Shown here in pieces: positions 1 to 10,524 of a stretch of DNA of 64,000 bases (positions are counted from its first letter, which is position 1; each line of letters begins with the position of its first letter). The stretch is from Phoebastria nigripes (taxonomy: Eukaryota; Chordata; Aves; Procellariiformes; Diomedeidae), in contig JAYKAV010000900.1 in the NCBI GenBank assembly GCA_035582835.1, forward strand, positions 136,191 through 200,190. Reading direction: 5' to 3'. The notes beneath the pieces were generated by a model. It saw only the letters and a program-made list of their open reading frames with translations. It ran no database searches and was not told the origin of the DNA. A program made the position numbers and the translations under genes.

Positions 1-1223
1 TGCCCGGTCTCTCAGAGGACCCTTCTGTTGTGGGGTTGCTGAAGGCTGAAGAACAACAGGTGCCGATTGCTACTACAACAGTGCACCAGCGGCAATATCG
101 CACCAACCGAGACTCCCTGATTCCCATCTATAAGCTGATTCGTCGACTGGAGAGCCAGGGAGTGATCAGCAAGACTCGCTCACCCTTTAACAGTCCCATA
201 TGGCCAGTGTGAAAGTCTAATGGAGAGTGGAGATTAACAGTAGACTATTGTGGCCTGAACGAAGACACACTGTTGTTGAGTGCTGCCATGCCAGACATGC
301 TAGAACTTCAATACAAACTGGAGTCAAAGGCAGNCAAGTGGTATGCCACCATTGATATCGCTAATGTGTTTTTCTCAATCCCTTTGGCGGCAGAGTGCAG
401 GCCACAGTTTGCTTTCACGTGGAGGGGCGTCCAGTACACCTGGAATCGGCTGCCCCAGGGGTGGAAACACAGNCCCACCATTTGCCATGGACTGATCCGC
501 ACCGCACTGGAACAGGGTGAGGGTCCGGAACACCTGCAATACACTGATCACATCATTGTATGGGGCAACACAGCAGNAGAAGTTTTTGAGAAAGGGAAGA
601 GAACAGTTCAAATCCTTCTGAAGGCCGGTTTTGCCATAAAACAAAGTAAGGTCAAGGNACCTGCACAAGAGATTCAGTTTTTAGGAATAAAATGGCAAGA
701 TGGGCGTCGTCACATCCGCATGGATGTGATCAATAAAATAACAGCCATGTCTCCACCAGCTAGCAAAAAGGAAGCACAAGCCTTCTTAGGCGTTGTGGGT
801 TTTTGGAGAATGCATATTCCAAATTACAGTCAGATTGTAAGACCTCTCTATCAAGTGACCCAGAAGAAGAACGACTTCAAATGGGGCCCTGACAAAGGCT
901 TGTCAGCCTTTGAACAAATTAAACAGGAGATAGTTCATGCAGTAGCCCTTGGGCCAGTCTGGGCAGGACAAGATGTAAAGAATGTGCTCTACACCACAGC
1001 CATGGAGAATGGCCCTACCTGGAGCCTCTGGCAGAAAGCACCAGGGCAGACTCAAGGTCGACCCCTGGGGTTTTGGAGTCGGGGATACAGAGGATCTGAG
1101 GCCTGCTACACTCCAACTGAGAAGGAGATATTGGCAGCATCTGAAGGGGTTCAAGCTGCTTCAGAAGTGGTTGGCACTGAAGCACAGCTCCTCCGGGCAC
1201 CCTGACTGCCGGTGCTGGGTTGA
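1..1223 (+). pseudogene. pol: Decayed pol: reverse transcriptase and connection region
   Basis: This region would copy viral RNA into DNA in the intact element. Seen in one frame: a fingers region with the string SPFNSPIWPV, a DYCGLN segment just after the first stop, a palm region with ATIDIANVFFSIPL, the RLPQGW motif near 450-467, and the catalytic box at 540-551 reading YTDH. The second catalytic aspartate of the family's YXDD box is therefore replaced by histidine (codon CAC). The thumb segment FLGIKW and the connection segment AFLGVVGFWRMHIPNY follow. TGA stops at 210-212, 1203-1205 and 1221-1223 interrupt the frame, and ambiguous bases sit at 334, 473, 577 and 658. The start lies outside the window, since readable sequence continues up to base 1. 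It cannot be functional. Confidence 0.93.
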
Positions 1224-1860
1224 ATGTTCAAAGAGAGGGTCCCCTCTACACATCATGCAACCGATGCTACGTGGAGTAAGTGGGTCGCGCTGATCACNCA
1301 ACGGGCCCAAATAGGAAACCCCAGTTGCCCAGGAATCTTGGAAGTGATCACAAACTGGCCAGAAGGCAAAGATTTTGGAGTGTCGCCAGAGGAGGAGGTG
1401 ACGCGTGCTAAGGAGTCCCCACTGCATAATGAACTACTTGAAAATGAGAAGCAATATGCCCTGTTCACTGATGGGTCCTGTCGTCTTGTGGGAAAGCATC
1501 GGAGGTGGAAGGCTGCTGTGTGGAGTCCTATATGACAAGTCGCAGAAACTGCCAAAGGAGAAGGTGAATTGAGTCAGTTTGTAGAAGTGAAAGCCATCCA
1601 GCTGGCNTTGGATATTGCCGAACGAGAAAAATGGCCAGTACTTTATCTCTACACTGACTCATGGATGGTGGCAAATGCCTTATGGGGATGGTTGCAGCAA
1701 TGGAAGCAGAACAACTGGCAGCGCAGAGGTAAACCCATCTGGGCTGCCACATCGCTGCCTGGGTAGAGAACCTGGTTGTAAAAGTGCGTCACGTAGATGC
1801 TCACATACCCAAGAGTCGGGCCACTGAAGAACATCAGAACAACCAGCAGGTGGACCAGGC
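1224..1860 (+). pseudogene. pol: Decayed pol: RNase H domain
   Basis: RNase H degrades the RNA strand of the RNA-DNA hybrid during retroviral replication. Seen: the first metal-binding aspartate in LFTDGSC (about 1460-1480), the glutamate in VEVKAIQL, and the second aspartate in LYTDSWMVANALWGW. After a frame change come HVDAHIP and QQVDQAA, which carry the late histidine and aspartate. A TGA stop lies at 1533-1535. The frame shifts between about 1745 and 1784: upstream text is read in the frame of base 1224 and downstream text in the frame of base 1784. Ambiguous bases lie at 1298 and 1607. The domain follows the reverse transcriptase directly and runs into the integrase, the normal retroviral order. 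Confidence 0.9.
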
Positions 1861-2782
1861 TGCTAAGATCAAAGTGGCTCAGGTGGATCTGGACTGGCAA
1901 CATAAGGGTGAATTATTTATAGCTCAGTGGGCCCATGACACTTCAGGCCATCAAGGAAGAGATGCAATGTATAGGTGGGCTCGTGATCGAGGGGTGGACT
2001 TGACCATGGACGCTATTGCACAGGTTATCCATGAATGTGAAACATGCTCTGCCATCAAGCAAGCCAAGCGAATAAAGCCTCTTTGGTATGGAGGACGATG
2101 GCTGAAATACAAATATGGGGAGGCCTGGCAGATTGATTATATCACACTCCCACAAACCTGCCAAGGCAAGCGCTATGTGCTCACCATGGTGGAAGCAACC
2201 ACCAGATGGCTGGAAGCATATCCCGTGCCCCATGCCACTGCCCAGAACACTATCCTGGGCCTTGAAAAGCAAGTGCTATGGCGACATGGCACCCCAGAAA
2301 GAATTGAGTCAGACAANGGGACCCATTTCCGAAACACCCTCATAGACACCTGGGCCAAAGAGCATGGCATTGAGTGGGTATATCACATCCCCTATCATGC
2401 ACCAGCCTCCGGGAAAATTGAACGATACAATGGACTGCTAAAGACTACGCTGACAGCAATGGGTGGTGGGACATTCAAGCATTGGGATACACATTTAGCT
2501 AAAGCCACCTGGTTAGTCAACACTAGGGGATCTTTCAATCGAGCTGGCCCTGCCCAATCAAGACCTTTACATACTGTAGATGGGGATAAAGTCCCTGTAG
2601 TGCACATAAAAAATATGCTGGGGAAGACAGTCTGGGTTAGTCCTGCCTCAGGCAAGGGAAAACCCATTCGTGGGATTGCTTTTGCTCAAGGACCTGGGTG
2701 CACTTGGTGGGTAATGCNAAAGGATGGGGAAGTCCAATGTGTGCCGCAAGGGGATTTGATTTTGGGTGAAAATAGCCAATGA
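1784..2782 (+). pseudogene. pol: Integrase region of pol, frame still open
   Basis: Integrase inserts the cDNA into host chromosomes. Numbering from the methionine at 1784 (not a real start, only the first Met after the frameshift), the zinc-finger ligands are H51, H56, C85 and C88. The catalytic triad is D118 (in WQIDYITLP), D177 (in ESD) and E213 (in GKIERYNG). D177 and E213 are separated by 35 residues, the classic D,D-35-E spacing. The C-terminal region with KTVWVSPASGKG follows, and translation ends at 2782. The 332-codon frame has no stop, but two codons contain ambiguous bases (2317 and 2718). Upstream stops and the frameshift mean it could not be made as part of an intact Pol here. 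No dUTPase or env follows. Confidence 0.93.
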
Positions 2783-3220
2783 ACTGAATTGTATGATGTT
2801 AATTGCTATCTAATACTGTATGTCATCACTTCTATGGTTGCTGTAGGTCATATCAATGGTACTGCAGTAGGAATCACCCAGATTAATGAAGAATGAGCTT
2901 TGATGAAAACCAAGCAAAGTGCAATGATGACAGAACCGGACGCACGCAGCTATAATGGAACCAGAACTGGCTTCAGGATGCAACAATCCAACACCACACA
3001 CCATCTCTCCTGCCCTGAAGGACTGTTATGACAGATGGAGCCCAAAGTCATGGACTAAATGAACTCAATGGACGTTTTAGAGGGATGGCCCATAGACTAG
3101 GGGAATGATATCTGTGTGTATATATCAAAAGGCAGGAAAAGTGGTGGTGATTAATTAGAATGTATTAGAAAATGTGAGACCTGGGCATGATGTAGATGGT
3201 ATAGAATAAGGGGTGGATAG
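2783..3220 (+). other. ERV 3' internal region without env; polypurine tract at its end
   Basis: About 440 bases lie between the pol stop and the LTR. No envelope-like reading frame is visible, only short random frames. The last bases before the LTR (about 3203-3220) are purine-rich around AATAAGGGGTGG and are the likely polypurine tract that primes plus-strand synthesis in retroviruses. Absence of env fits the class III elements, which spread inside the cell. Confidence 0.7.
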
Positions 3221-3440
3221 TGTCCTTGTTCCAGCTGGGACAGAGTTAATTTTCTTTCCAGTAGCCGGTATAGTGCTGTGTTTTGGATTTGGTATGAGAA
3301 TAATGTTGATGGCGCACTGATGTTTTAATTGTTGCTAAATAGTGCTTACACTATTTCAGCTTCCCATGCTCTGCCAGGTGCACAAGAAGCTTGGAGGGAG
3401 CATAGCCAGGATAACTGGCCAACGGGGTATTCCATACCAT

Positions 3441-3464
3441 ATGACATCATGCTCAGTATATAAA
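3441..3464 (+). promoter_or_regulatory. LTR core promoter: CRE-like site and TATA box
   Basis: ATGACATCAT (3441-3450) resembles a CRE/AP-1 site, and TATATAAA (3457-3464) is a strong TATA box. Their position inside the LTR defines the U3 region. Transcription would be expected to start about 25-30 bases downstream, near 3490. In the 3' LTR this promoter would read out into flanking host DNA. Confidence 0.72.
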
Positions 3465-3570
3465 CTAGAAGGCGTGGTCTGGGAAGCAGCGATTGTGGCT
3501 AGGGGACTGGCTGGACATCGGTTGGCGGGTGGTGAGCAATTGCATCGTGCATCACTCATTTTGTATATTC

Positions 3571-3600
3571 TATTATTATTACTACTACTACTACTACTAT
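3571..3600 (+). repeat. Trinucleotide microsatellite inside the LTR (ATT then ACT)
   Basis: About three ATT units pass directly into about six ACT units. It lies in the R/U5 part of the LTR, just before the polyadenylation signal, and probably grew after insertion or belongs to the LTR subfamily. Confidence 0.85.
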
Positions 3601-3622
3601 TTTCCTTTATTTTAGTTCAATT

Positions 3623-3628
3623 ATTAAA
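3623..3628 (+). promoter_or_regulatory. LTR polyadenylation signal ATTAAA
   Basis: ATTAAA lies about 160 bases downstream of the TATA box and is followed by a pyrimidine-rich segment, the expected arrangement for R/U5 polyadenylation of an LTR element. Confidence 0.6.
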
Positions 3629-3751
3629 CTCCTTTTATCTCAACCCACGAGTTTTCTCACTTTTACCCTCCCGATTCTCTCCCCCATCCCACTGGAGGGG
3701 AGAGGGTGAGCGAGCAGCTGTGTGGTGTTTAGTTGCTGGCTAGGGTTAACA

Positions 3752-6700
3752 TGAGGGTAGGAGCTGAACTGAGGAGTTGAAGCAGTTTATGTAACAGTTA
3801 AACACCAAATCATTTTAAGATTCCTTTGACAATTATATTTAGACCACTGAGTTAAATCTGAGGGGTGTATATCTGATGAGAGTATTGACAGCTATGTCTT
3901 AAAACTATTATGACACATTGATAGAGTGTTTTCAAATGCCATACAAGTAATTTCACTGAAGTCAACAGAGATACAAAGATTTATCTTAGCTGAGGATCTG
4001 CAGACATAAGTAAAATTTGTTCTCATTTGACTGCTGTCAACATTTCATGTTCTTGTTAATTAGAAGGTAGTCAATCTTGAATGTCCCAATCATTAGAAAA
4101 CTTCAGAAAACTGTAGAAAATGTTACAAAACCCGTGAACGGTTGCTGTGTTTACCTAAATGGTATCTTGACTCTGGACTATGCATGGCCCCATCCATGTG
4201 CAAAAGCCAGCAAGAACATGTCTTGTTAGGTTTCTCCAGCTGCACACAGCCACAAATCTTGGCTTATTAGGAAAGAATTTTCAAAATGCATTTTTTGTAA
4301 ACTATGTAGTCGTCTTGCTTTTGCTTCTTTTAATCTCTCAGGGTTTGGGGTTTTTATTTTGGTTTGGTTTGGTTTTTTGGCTTTTTTTTAGTGCTGTAAT
4401 CACTATAACATCATGAAACCAAATTTGTAACCAAAGCCAGATAAGTTTGCTTTTTTTTTTTCTCCACTGTCTCATCTCAGAACCAAATGGAGATACCTAA
4501 GTGTTGAGTCAAGGTGATAAACAGTAAAATCTTTTTCGTCTTGCACTCAGCAGATGGAATCTTTTCAGGACATTTTAGGAAGGTATTTTCTCAGTGTTTT
4601 CAGTGTTTTTAATATGAAGATGTCTTAAGCTCAGTTGTATAGAATTAAAATAACTATAGCCCCCATGCCAAACATTGGCCACTCTGAGTTACAATTTGTA
4701 GGTTTTATTTGGGGATTTTCATATAAACATTTTATTGTGCTGCTCATTAGTTGGTTTCTTTCCCTGCAACTGAAACCTGAAAGAAGATAAATGACTCTGT
4801 CATTAATAACTGGAATAAGGTAGAACCTGAATGTTTTATATATCTGGAGATGTAAAAGCAGTTTGAATGTTCTCTCGTTCTTTTTTCATTGCACTATTTT
4901 GTGTATGAAGCCACTGTGCAGCAATGCGCTCATGTGAAAACTAGAGAGCTCTAAACATGATTGTGTCAAATTACTGGAGCTCTTCCAAACACGGAAACTT
5001 AATTGGCTTAAGTTTCCACAAAAACAACATAACATTTTAAGTGGAAGATTTTTAATCATTCCTGCTGATGCATATTGTCTGTCCAGTTACCATAAAAAGT
5101 ACCCCATGTATGAAATATTTCCTTCCATTGCTTATGAACCTAGCAAAAACCAGAGTAACATTTAATTTTAAACATCTTATTAGTGTTAATTTGTTTGGGA
5201 TTTCTTATAGTTAAATTAATCACAGTGGTAGTCATATTTGCTAAATTTGTGCATGGCATATGTCGTTCACATGGTATTTATTGTGTTTTAGAACTAGCCC
5301 AGTTATTAAACCAATTTGTTACTGGAAGAAAAAAAAAAACAATAATAGATGGAACACTTTTNGCTTCATTGTTATTTATTTTCATACTTCTTTTGCAATT
5401 TCTGTGAATGAGCAAAACTGATAGTGTTTGAACTATCCATTATTTTTCATAGATCAAGGAGAGGTCATGATAAGATGTGTAAACAGCTTCTGTTAACAAC
5501 TTCTTGGAGACTAAACAAAGCATTTACAAAAAGCTTGCAACTGTTGCTCTACAACAGCTAGATGTGGAAGNAAACAAGTCTTGGTAAATTAGCATGGAGA
5601 GATACTGAACTGTTGCATACCTCCAGGTGCTTCTCAAGAAGAAATTACCATCTCGGGAAACCAAAGAATATTAACTGTTATGTATTTGCTATGGGCACAC
5701 CTGGAAAATAAACTCTTACCTACAGGATACTGTTATATGTTCCTTTTTTATTTTTATTTGGACATGGATCCAGAAAGGTGAGAAAACAGGAGAAAACAAA
5801 AATTCTGTGGGGCTTGGAAGCAAAGCTACATCTGGACTCAGATTTTAGGTTTCTCAAAGGCTGTTTTGGGGCCTTATGTAATAAGCTTTTCTTATTTTCA
5901 TAGATGGCTCTTGTTGGGTTACATTTGCATTAGACTCATATCGTGGCAAAGACTGTATTTTCAGGGCTTTATCCTGTTTTTCAGATCATTTTGTTAGGTT
6001 TTAAGCTGGTTAAAGTCTGCTTTGCAAACAGTATAGAAAAAGAGAAAGTGTGTGAAGGTGAGTCTGCATAGTGCCTATCATGTATGTCAAGTAAAGGAGC
6101 AGGAAAATCATGTGCATTTCTCGTTTTCCTATCCCTCCTTTTCTTCCTTCACAAACACAGATGTGATGTCCTAATCCAGTTGGAGCATCCTAGTAACAGA
6201 ACTACCATTCGTAATTCATANTGACAAGTCAAACACACGAGGAGAAACAGCTGATGTTTCTGTTCTTGTAAAATATTCTCTCACAAAAAGATGAATGCCC
6301 ACTTGAGAGCCAGATCTTACATACTCTTTGCACAGCAGTGACATAGAGCAGCAGGNAGAAACATCATAACTAATCAGGTACACCTGAAAGTTACTACCTG
6401 CCTAACTCTTACCTAGGCATTTGATGTCAATGGGAGTTAGGTACAAAAGGCCAAGGTATGTGAAGGTTTTTAGTACTGGTCTTATTTTTCTTCCTTTAAA
6501 ATCTGTGGATCTCCAATAAAGTCTTCAACAGGATCAGTTGTAGGTCATGACAAGTGCTTTTGAAAATCTTAACTTAAATATTAATTTCAGCAACTCATAG
6601 CTGAAGAGTGTCATAGCTGCAGAAAATAGTATATTTAGGAGAATGATTGCTCTTTTAACGATAGTGTTGTTTTAGCTGTGGTGATCTAAGGACAGACAGG

Positions 6701-8029
6701 AGACAAAGTATATGTAGAAATCATGTCTCTAATTAGACCAGGTAATTTAGCAGAAAAAATACACAAACTTTTAAGCATGTGAGCGCTTTCTTGAGATAAT
6801 TTTAATAATAGAAGATTTAGAAGAGTAGATGTTAACTGTTAGAGGGGTACATAATACATTTAGGGGGCAAAAGAATGTTTTCAGACACATGAAGTCTAAC
6901 AAAGTAGCAAATTCCTGGCTAAAATAATTTAGAACAGCACTTGGGATGTGTTTACATCATCTGCTTAAACCTACTGATGACTGTGCTACTTCTGGGGCAG
7001 GTATTCCTTGTTTATGTGACTGCGGGTTTAGATAGTCTTTGTTTTGTCATGAAGATGGTGAAATTAAGTTACTAATTGCATTAATCAACTAGACAGATTT
7101 CAATGAAAAATGTTAAATGAAAAGAAAATTTCTGGAACATGGAGTGCCATGAGGGAGAGAACTGAAGGCTGTTATCCCTCTTGGAGCAAAAGAAATTTAT
7201 AATTAGCATCTGTGAAACAGGGAAATCAGCAGAGGTTTGGGAAGGACTGTAAAAGGTCATAAAGTAAACATGTCTTGACTGAATTGGTCTGTTTGGTTTC
7301 AGCAGAAGTGTGAATTTTGTTTAACAGGCTCATCTTTTTTGTATGTCTTCTTTGAAAATCAGGTGGAGAGGTAAAAATAGAGTGCTACTTTTGAGACAAT
7401 ATGGCATTGGATTAGGATATAATTATTTAAGTCTTCCTCTAGATTGCCAGTGAAGAGTCAGTTGCTAAAGGTACTGTAGTTGCAGATTTCCTACCATTGT
7501 TACTTCATAGGTTTAATTTCTCTTTCATGTATTTAGAGCTTAATCACATCAGAATATTCTTGCCAGAATATCAATTTATTGATCTTTCAGTTACTGTTTT
7601 ATTAATGACAGACAATGAAACATTGATGGTACAAGCTGGTATGATAAATGAGCATGTCATAGGTATAAAAATTAAGCAATGTTAAGGCTGATGAATTATA
7701 ATAACTATTATTTAAAGATATTCNTTGTCATTGAATTTCCTGAAATATTTCATATTTTAATCTAGTGCAAACAGTAAATTATTTAGTTTCTTAATTCTGT
7801 TTGGGTCAACTATGCTGCTATAAGGGTCATTTACTATTGCCATGAGAATAAATTTATTGATAGTAGTCACAAACACTATGTGTTACTTGTGATCACGCTC
7901 AATTCAGTGAATTGGGTGTTTTCATTATATCAAAGAAGCTAGATAACCCACATCTCACAGTTTCTTTAGTGTTTGATGACTACCTGTAGCAGCCTAGCCT
8001 GAAAGGGCAGAGCTGAAGTGGGGCTGAAG
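3752..8029. other. Gene-free AT-rich interval
   Basis: About 4.3 kb of AT-rich unique-looking sequence with short T and A runs and isolated ambiguous bases at 5362, about 5571, 6222, 6356 and 7724. Frames are short and lack domain motifs. I see no exon, RNA gene or recognisable transposon here. Confidence 0.6.
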
Positions 8030-9094
8030 AGCAGATCTCAAGGGGTTGTAGTGAATGGGGCTACATCTGGCTGGCGACCGGTCACCAGCAGTGTTCCTCA
8101 GGGTTCAATTCTAGGGCCAGAATAGAGTTCAATATATTTATCAACGATCTGGATGCAGGAGTTGAATGCACCATTAGCAAGTTTGCTGGTGATACCAAAC
8201 TGGCAGGTGCTGTTGACTCTCTTGAGGGACAAGAGGCCTTGCAGAGGGATCTAGATAGGTTGGAGCATTGGGCTATGATTAATGGGATGAAATTTAACAA
8301 GTCCAAATGCCAGATTCTGCACCTAGGACGGAGTAACACCAGGCACAAGTACGAACTGGGAGAGTAGTGGCTGGAGAGCAGCCCTACAGAAAGGGATCTG
8401 GGGGTGCTGGTCGACAGCAGGCTCAATGTGAGCCAGCTGTGTGCCCTGGCAGCCAAGAGGGCAAACCGCATCCTGGGGTGCATCAAACACAGCATAACCA
8501 GCTGGTCAAAAGAGGTGATTATCCCGCTGTATTCAGCATTGGTGCNGCCTCACCTTGAGTACTGTGTGTAGTTCTGGGCCCCACAATTTAAGAAGGATGT
8601 TCAGGTCCTTGCATGCATCCAGAGGAGGGCAAAAGCTGGTGACACAGCTGGAAGACATGTCCTGTGAGGAGTGGCTGAGGACTCTGGGTTTGTCTAGTTT
8701 GGAGAAAAGGAGGCTGAGGGGCTCCTACATTGCTTTCTACAGCTTCCTGAGGAGGGGAAGTGGAGAGGGAGGTGCTGATCTCTTCTCCCTCAGATCCAGT
8801 TACAGGACACATGGGAATGGTTCAAAGCTGCACCAGGGGAGGTTTAGACCAGACATTAGGAAGCATTTCTTTACAAAGAGGGTGGTCAAACACTGGAACA
8901 GGCTCCCTAGAGAGGTGGTTGATGCCCCAAGCCTGTCAGTGTTTAAGAGGCATTTGGACAATGCCCTTAATAACATGCTTTAACTTTTGGTTAGCCCTGA
9001 ATTGGTCAGGCAGTTGGACTAGAAGATCATTGTACGTCCCTTCCAACTGAAATACTCTATTCTGTTCTGTTCTGTTCTATTCTATTCTATTCTA
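8030..9094 (+). mobile_element. CR1 LINE, 5'-truncated 3' end
   Basis: The sequence reads as the second half of CR1 ORF2. It starts with a fragment like VTSGVPQGS, then FADDTKL, the reverse transcriptase active-site box, then [13 protein letters not shown] and the C-terminal domain. The 3' end is a pentamer run of TTCTG/TTCTA (about 9058-9094), a variant of the CR1 tail repeat. Small frameshifts occur near 8120, stops near 8366 and 8569, and an ambiguous base at 8546. It is dead and lacks the endonuclease half. The 5' boundary is approximate. Confidence 0.93.
8555..8983 (+). pseudogene. CR1 ORF2 C-terminal fragment
   Basis: A 142-codon open stretch ends in HFFTKRVVKHWNRLPREVV and FKRHLDNAL, the conserved C-terminal text of CR1 ORF2 before its stop. 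It is a remnant of the LINE, not a host gene. Upstream ORF2 sequence continues in broken frames to about 8030. Confidence 0.88.
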
Positions 9095-10194
9095 AAAGAC
9101 CATTCAGCTGTCACTCACTTGGTTTAATAGTCAGAAAATTATTAAGACAATCAAGGCAAGTAATTTAGTGAATGCATTGTATTTCATGGTGCACTTCAGG
9201 ACCTTGCTATCTGTCCATGAAATCTGTGAGAGGGTCTTTAGCCCTGCAGCTACCTGAAATAAGGCTTATAGTATCTAAAGGTCTAATGAACTGAAGCAGA
9301 CAAATGGAAAATGTTACCCTGCCCACACAGTAATCTTGAAAGGTTTCTTTTGCTGGTTAGTGCAAAACTCAGCCATGAGGCTGTGTCATATTTTGGGTTC
9401 CTACTGCCTAGCTGGGATTTTTGCTCCTATCTCACCTACTCAGGAAGTTGTATGTCCTAGCTTGTAGCCTGTGATCTCTCTCTTCACCCTTTAGATGTTG
9501 CATTTCCTTCCTCAATGTATCTGTGATGTCAGGCTTTTGTCGTTGCCCTGGCTTGCCTCTGAACACAAGGAGGTCCAATTATCTGTGTCTCAGTTTCAGA
9601 TCTGACATTTGAGGACTGAAGTGTGATATTTTTCATGGAGACAGTCACTTCTGTCACTTCAACAAATGTTTGAAACTGCTGTGCTTAAGCTTACAGCAAT
9701 TAAAGACAATCCCAANCTGCCAAAAAAAATATTTTTTGTACTGGTAAATTCCAAGGAATAGACCTTTGCCAGGACTGCAGGAAAATAATATCAGAATAAT
9801 TTAAACTGTCTGTTCTAGTCAGTACTCAAGTTACATTAATCTTGTATTTGCTGGAGGAAGGCTCCTATTCTCATTGCAGTTTCAGTGCTTTGGCTGTATT
9901 CATTGGCCAACTGGTGGAATAGAGTTAGCCCATAATGATAGTGTACTAACTCTCCACAACAAATACTAACACAGTTTGAAGAAGCATATGTAACTCTCAG
10001 TCCACCTGCCTCTAAAACTACATCTTGGTATATCTTTTTTCCGATAAACAGCCTTGGGAGAACATGAATTTCCCCAACTTTAGATTTAAATTGAACTTAA
10101 TCCCATTGCTACTTGAAACAACCACATTAAAGGAGTAATCCAGCCTTCTATTAGTTAGTTAGGTTTTGCAAATTTTCCTTTTGTGAGTGACCTA
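9095..10194. other. Gene-free interval between CR1 copies
   Basis: About 1.1 kb with no recognised element, exon or RNA gene. Frames are short. One ambiguous base lies at 9716. Confidence 0.55.
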
Positions 10195-10524
10195 ACAGGA
10201 GCATCCTCCCTGCACCCACAGGGAGGTGATTAAAGAGGCAGAGCCAGGCTCTTCATAGCTCTGCGTGGTGGGAGCATGAGAAGCAGCGGGCACAAGTTGA
10301 AACAAAAAAGGCTCAGGCTGGATATAAGGGAGAAACTTTTTCCCTGTGAGGGCAGTGCAGCAGTGGAGCCAGGACACAGAGGGGCTGTGCCATCTCCATC
10401 ATTGAAGGCTTTCAAGCCCCAACTGGATAAAGCCCTGAGCTATGAAGTGGCCTTCTTCTGGACAGCAGGGTGGACTAGAGACATCTGTGGCTCCTTCCAA
10501 ACTGAACTTCCTATGACCTTGTGA
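10195..10524 (+). mobile_element. Short CR1 3' fragment
   Basis: It resembles the last 330 bases of CR1: SSGHKLKQKRLRLDIREKLF, a proline/serine segment, FKPQLDKAL, and then the untranslated end with GGACTAGAGACATC and CTTCCAAACTGAA. The terminal short repeat is reduced to CCTATGACC. It is an old and strongly diverged copy. Confidence 0.85.

Larger units (their letters stand above)
1..3751 (+). mobile_element. ERV-L-like endogenous retrovirus, 3' part (pol to 3' LTR)
   Basis: Seen: a reading sequence with reverse transcriptase, RNase H and integrase motifs in retroviral order, followed by about 440 non-coding bases and a TG...CA-bounded LTR. The 5' LTR, primer-binding site, gag and protease would lie before base 1 and are not in the window. 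Family knowledge: pol without env, and an LTR that opens with TGTCC, fit the class III (ERV-L) elements common in birds. No dUTPase domain follows the integrase, although mammalian ERV-L elements often carry one there. Decay: TGA stops at 210, 1203, 1221 and 1533, a frameshift between about 1745 and 1784, and a mutated polymerase active site. Eight isolated ambiguous bases fall inside pol, far above the background of the window. The subfamily is uncertain; membership of the ERV class is secure. Confidence 0.95.
3221..3751 (+). repeat. 3' LTR of the ERV-L-like element (531 bp)
   Basis: The LTR starts with TGTCCTTG at 3221, directly after the purine-rich tract, and ends with TTAACA at 3751, giving the standard TG...CA boundaries. 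It contains a CRE/AP-1-like ATGACATCAT and a TATA box in its middle, an ATTAAA polyadenylation signal and a pyrimidine-rich 3' part, so the U3-R-U5 layout is readable. If the target-site duplication is 5 bp, as in ERV-L relatives, its 3' copy would be TGAGG at 3752-3756. The partner copy lies outside the window. Confidence 0.88.
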
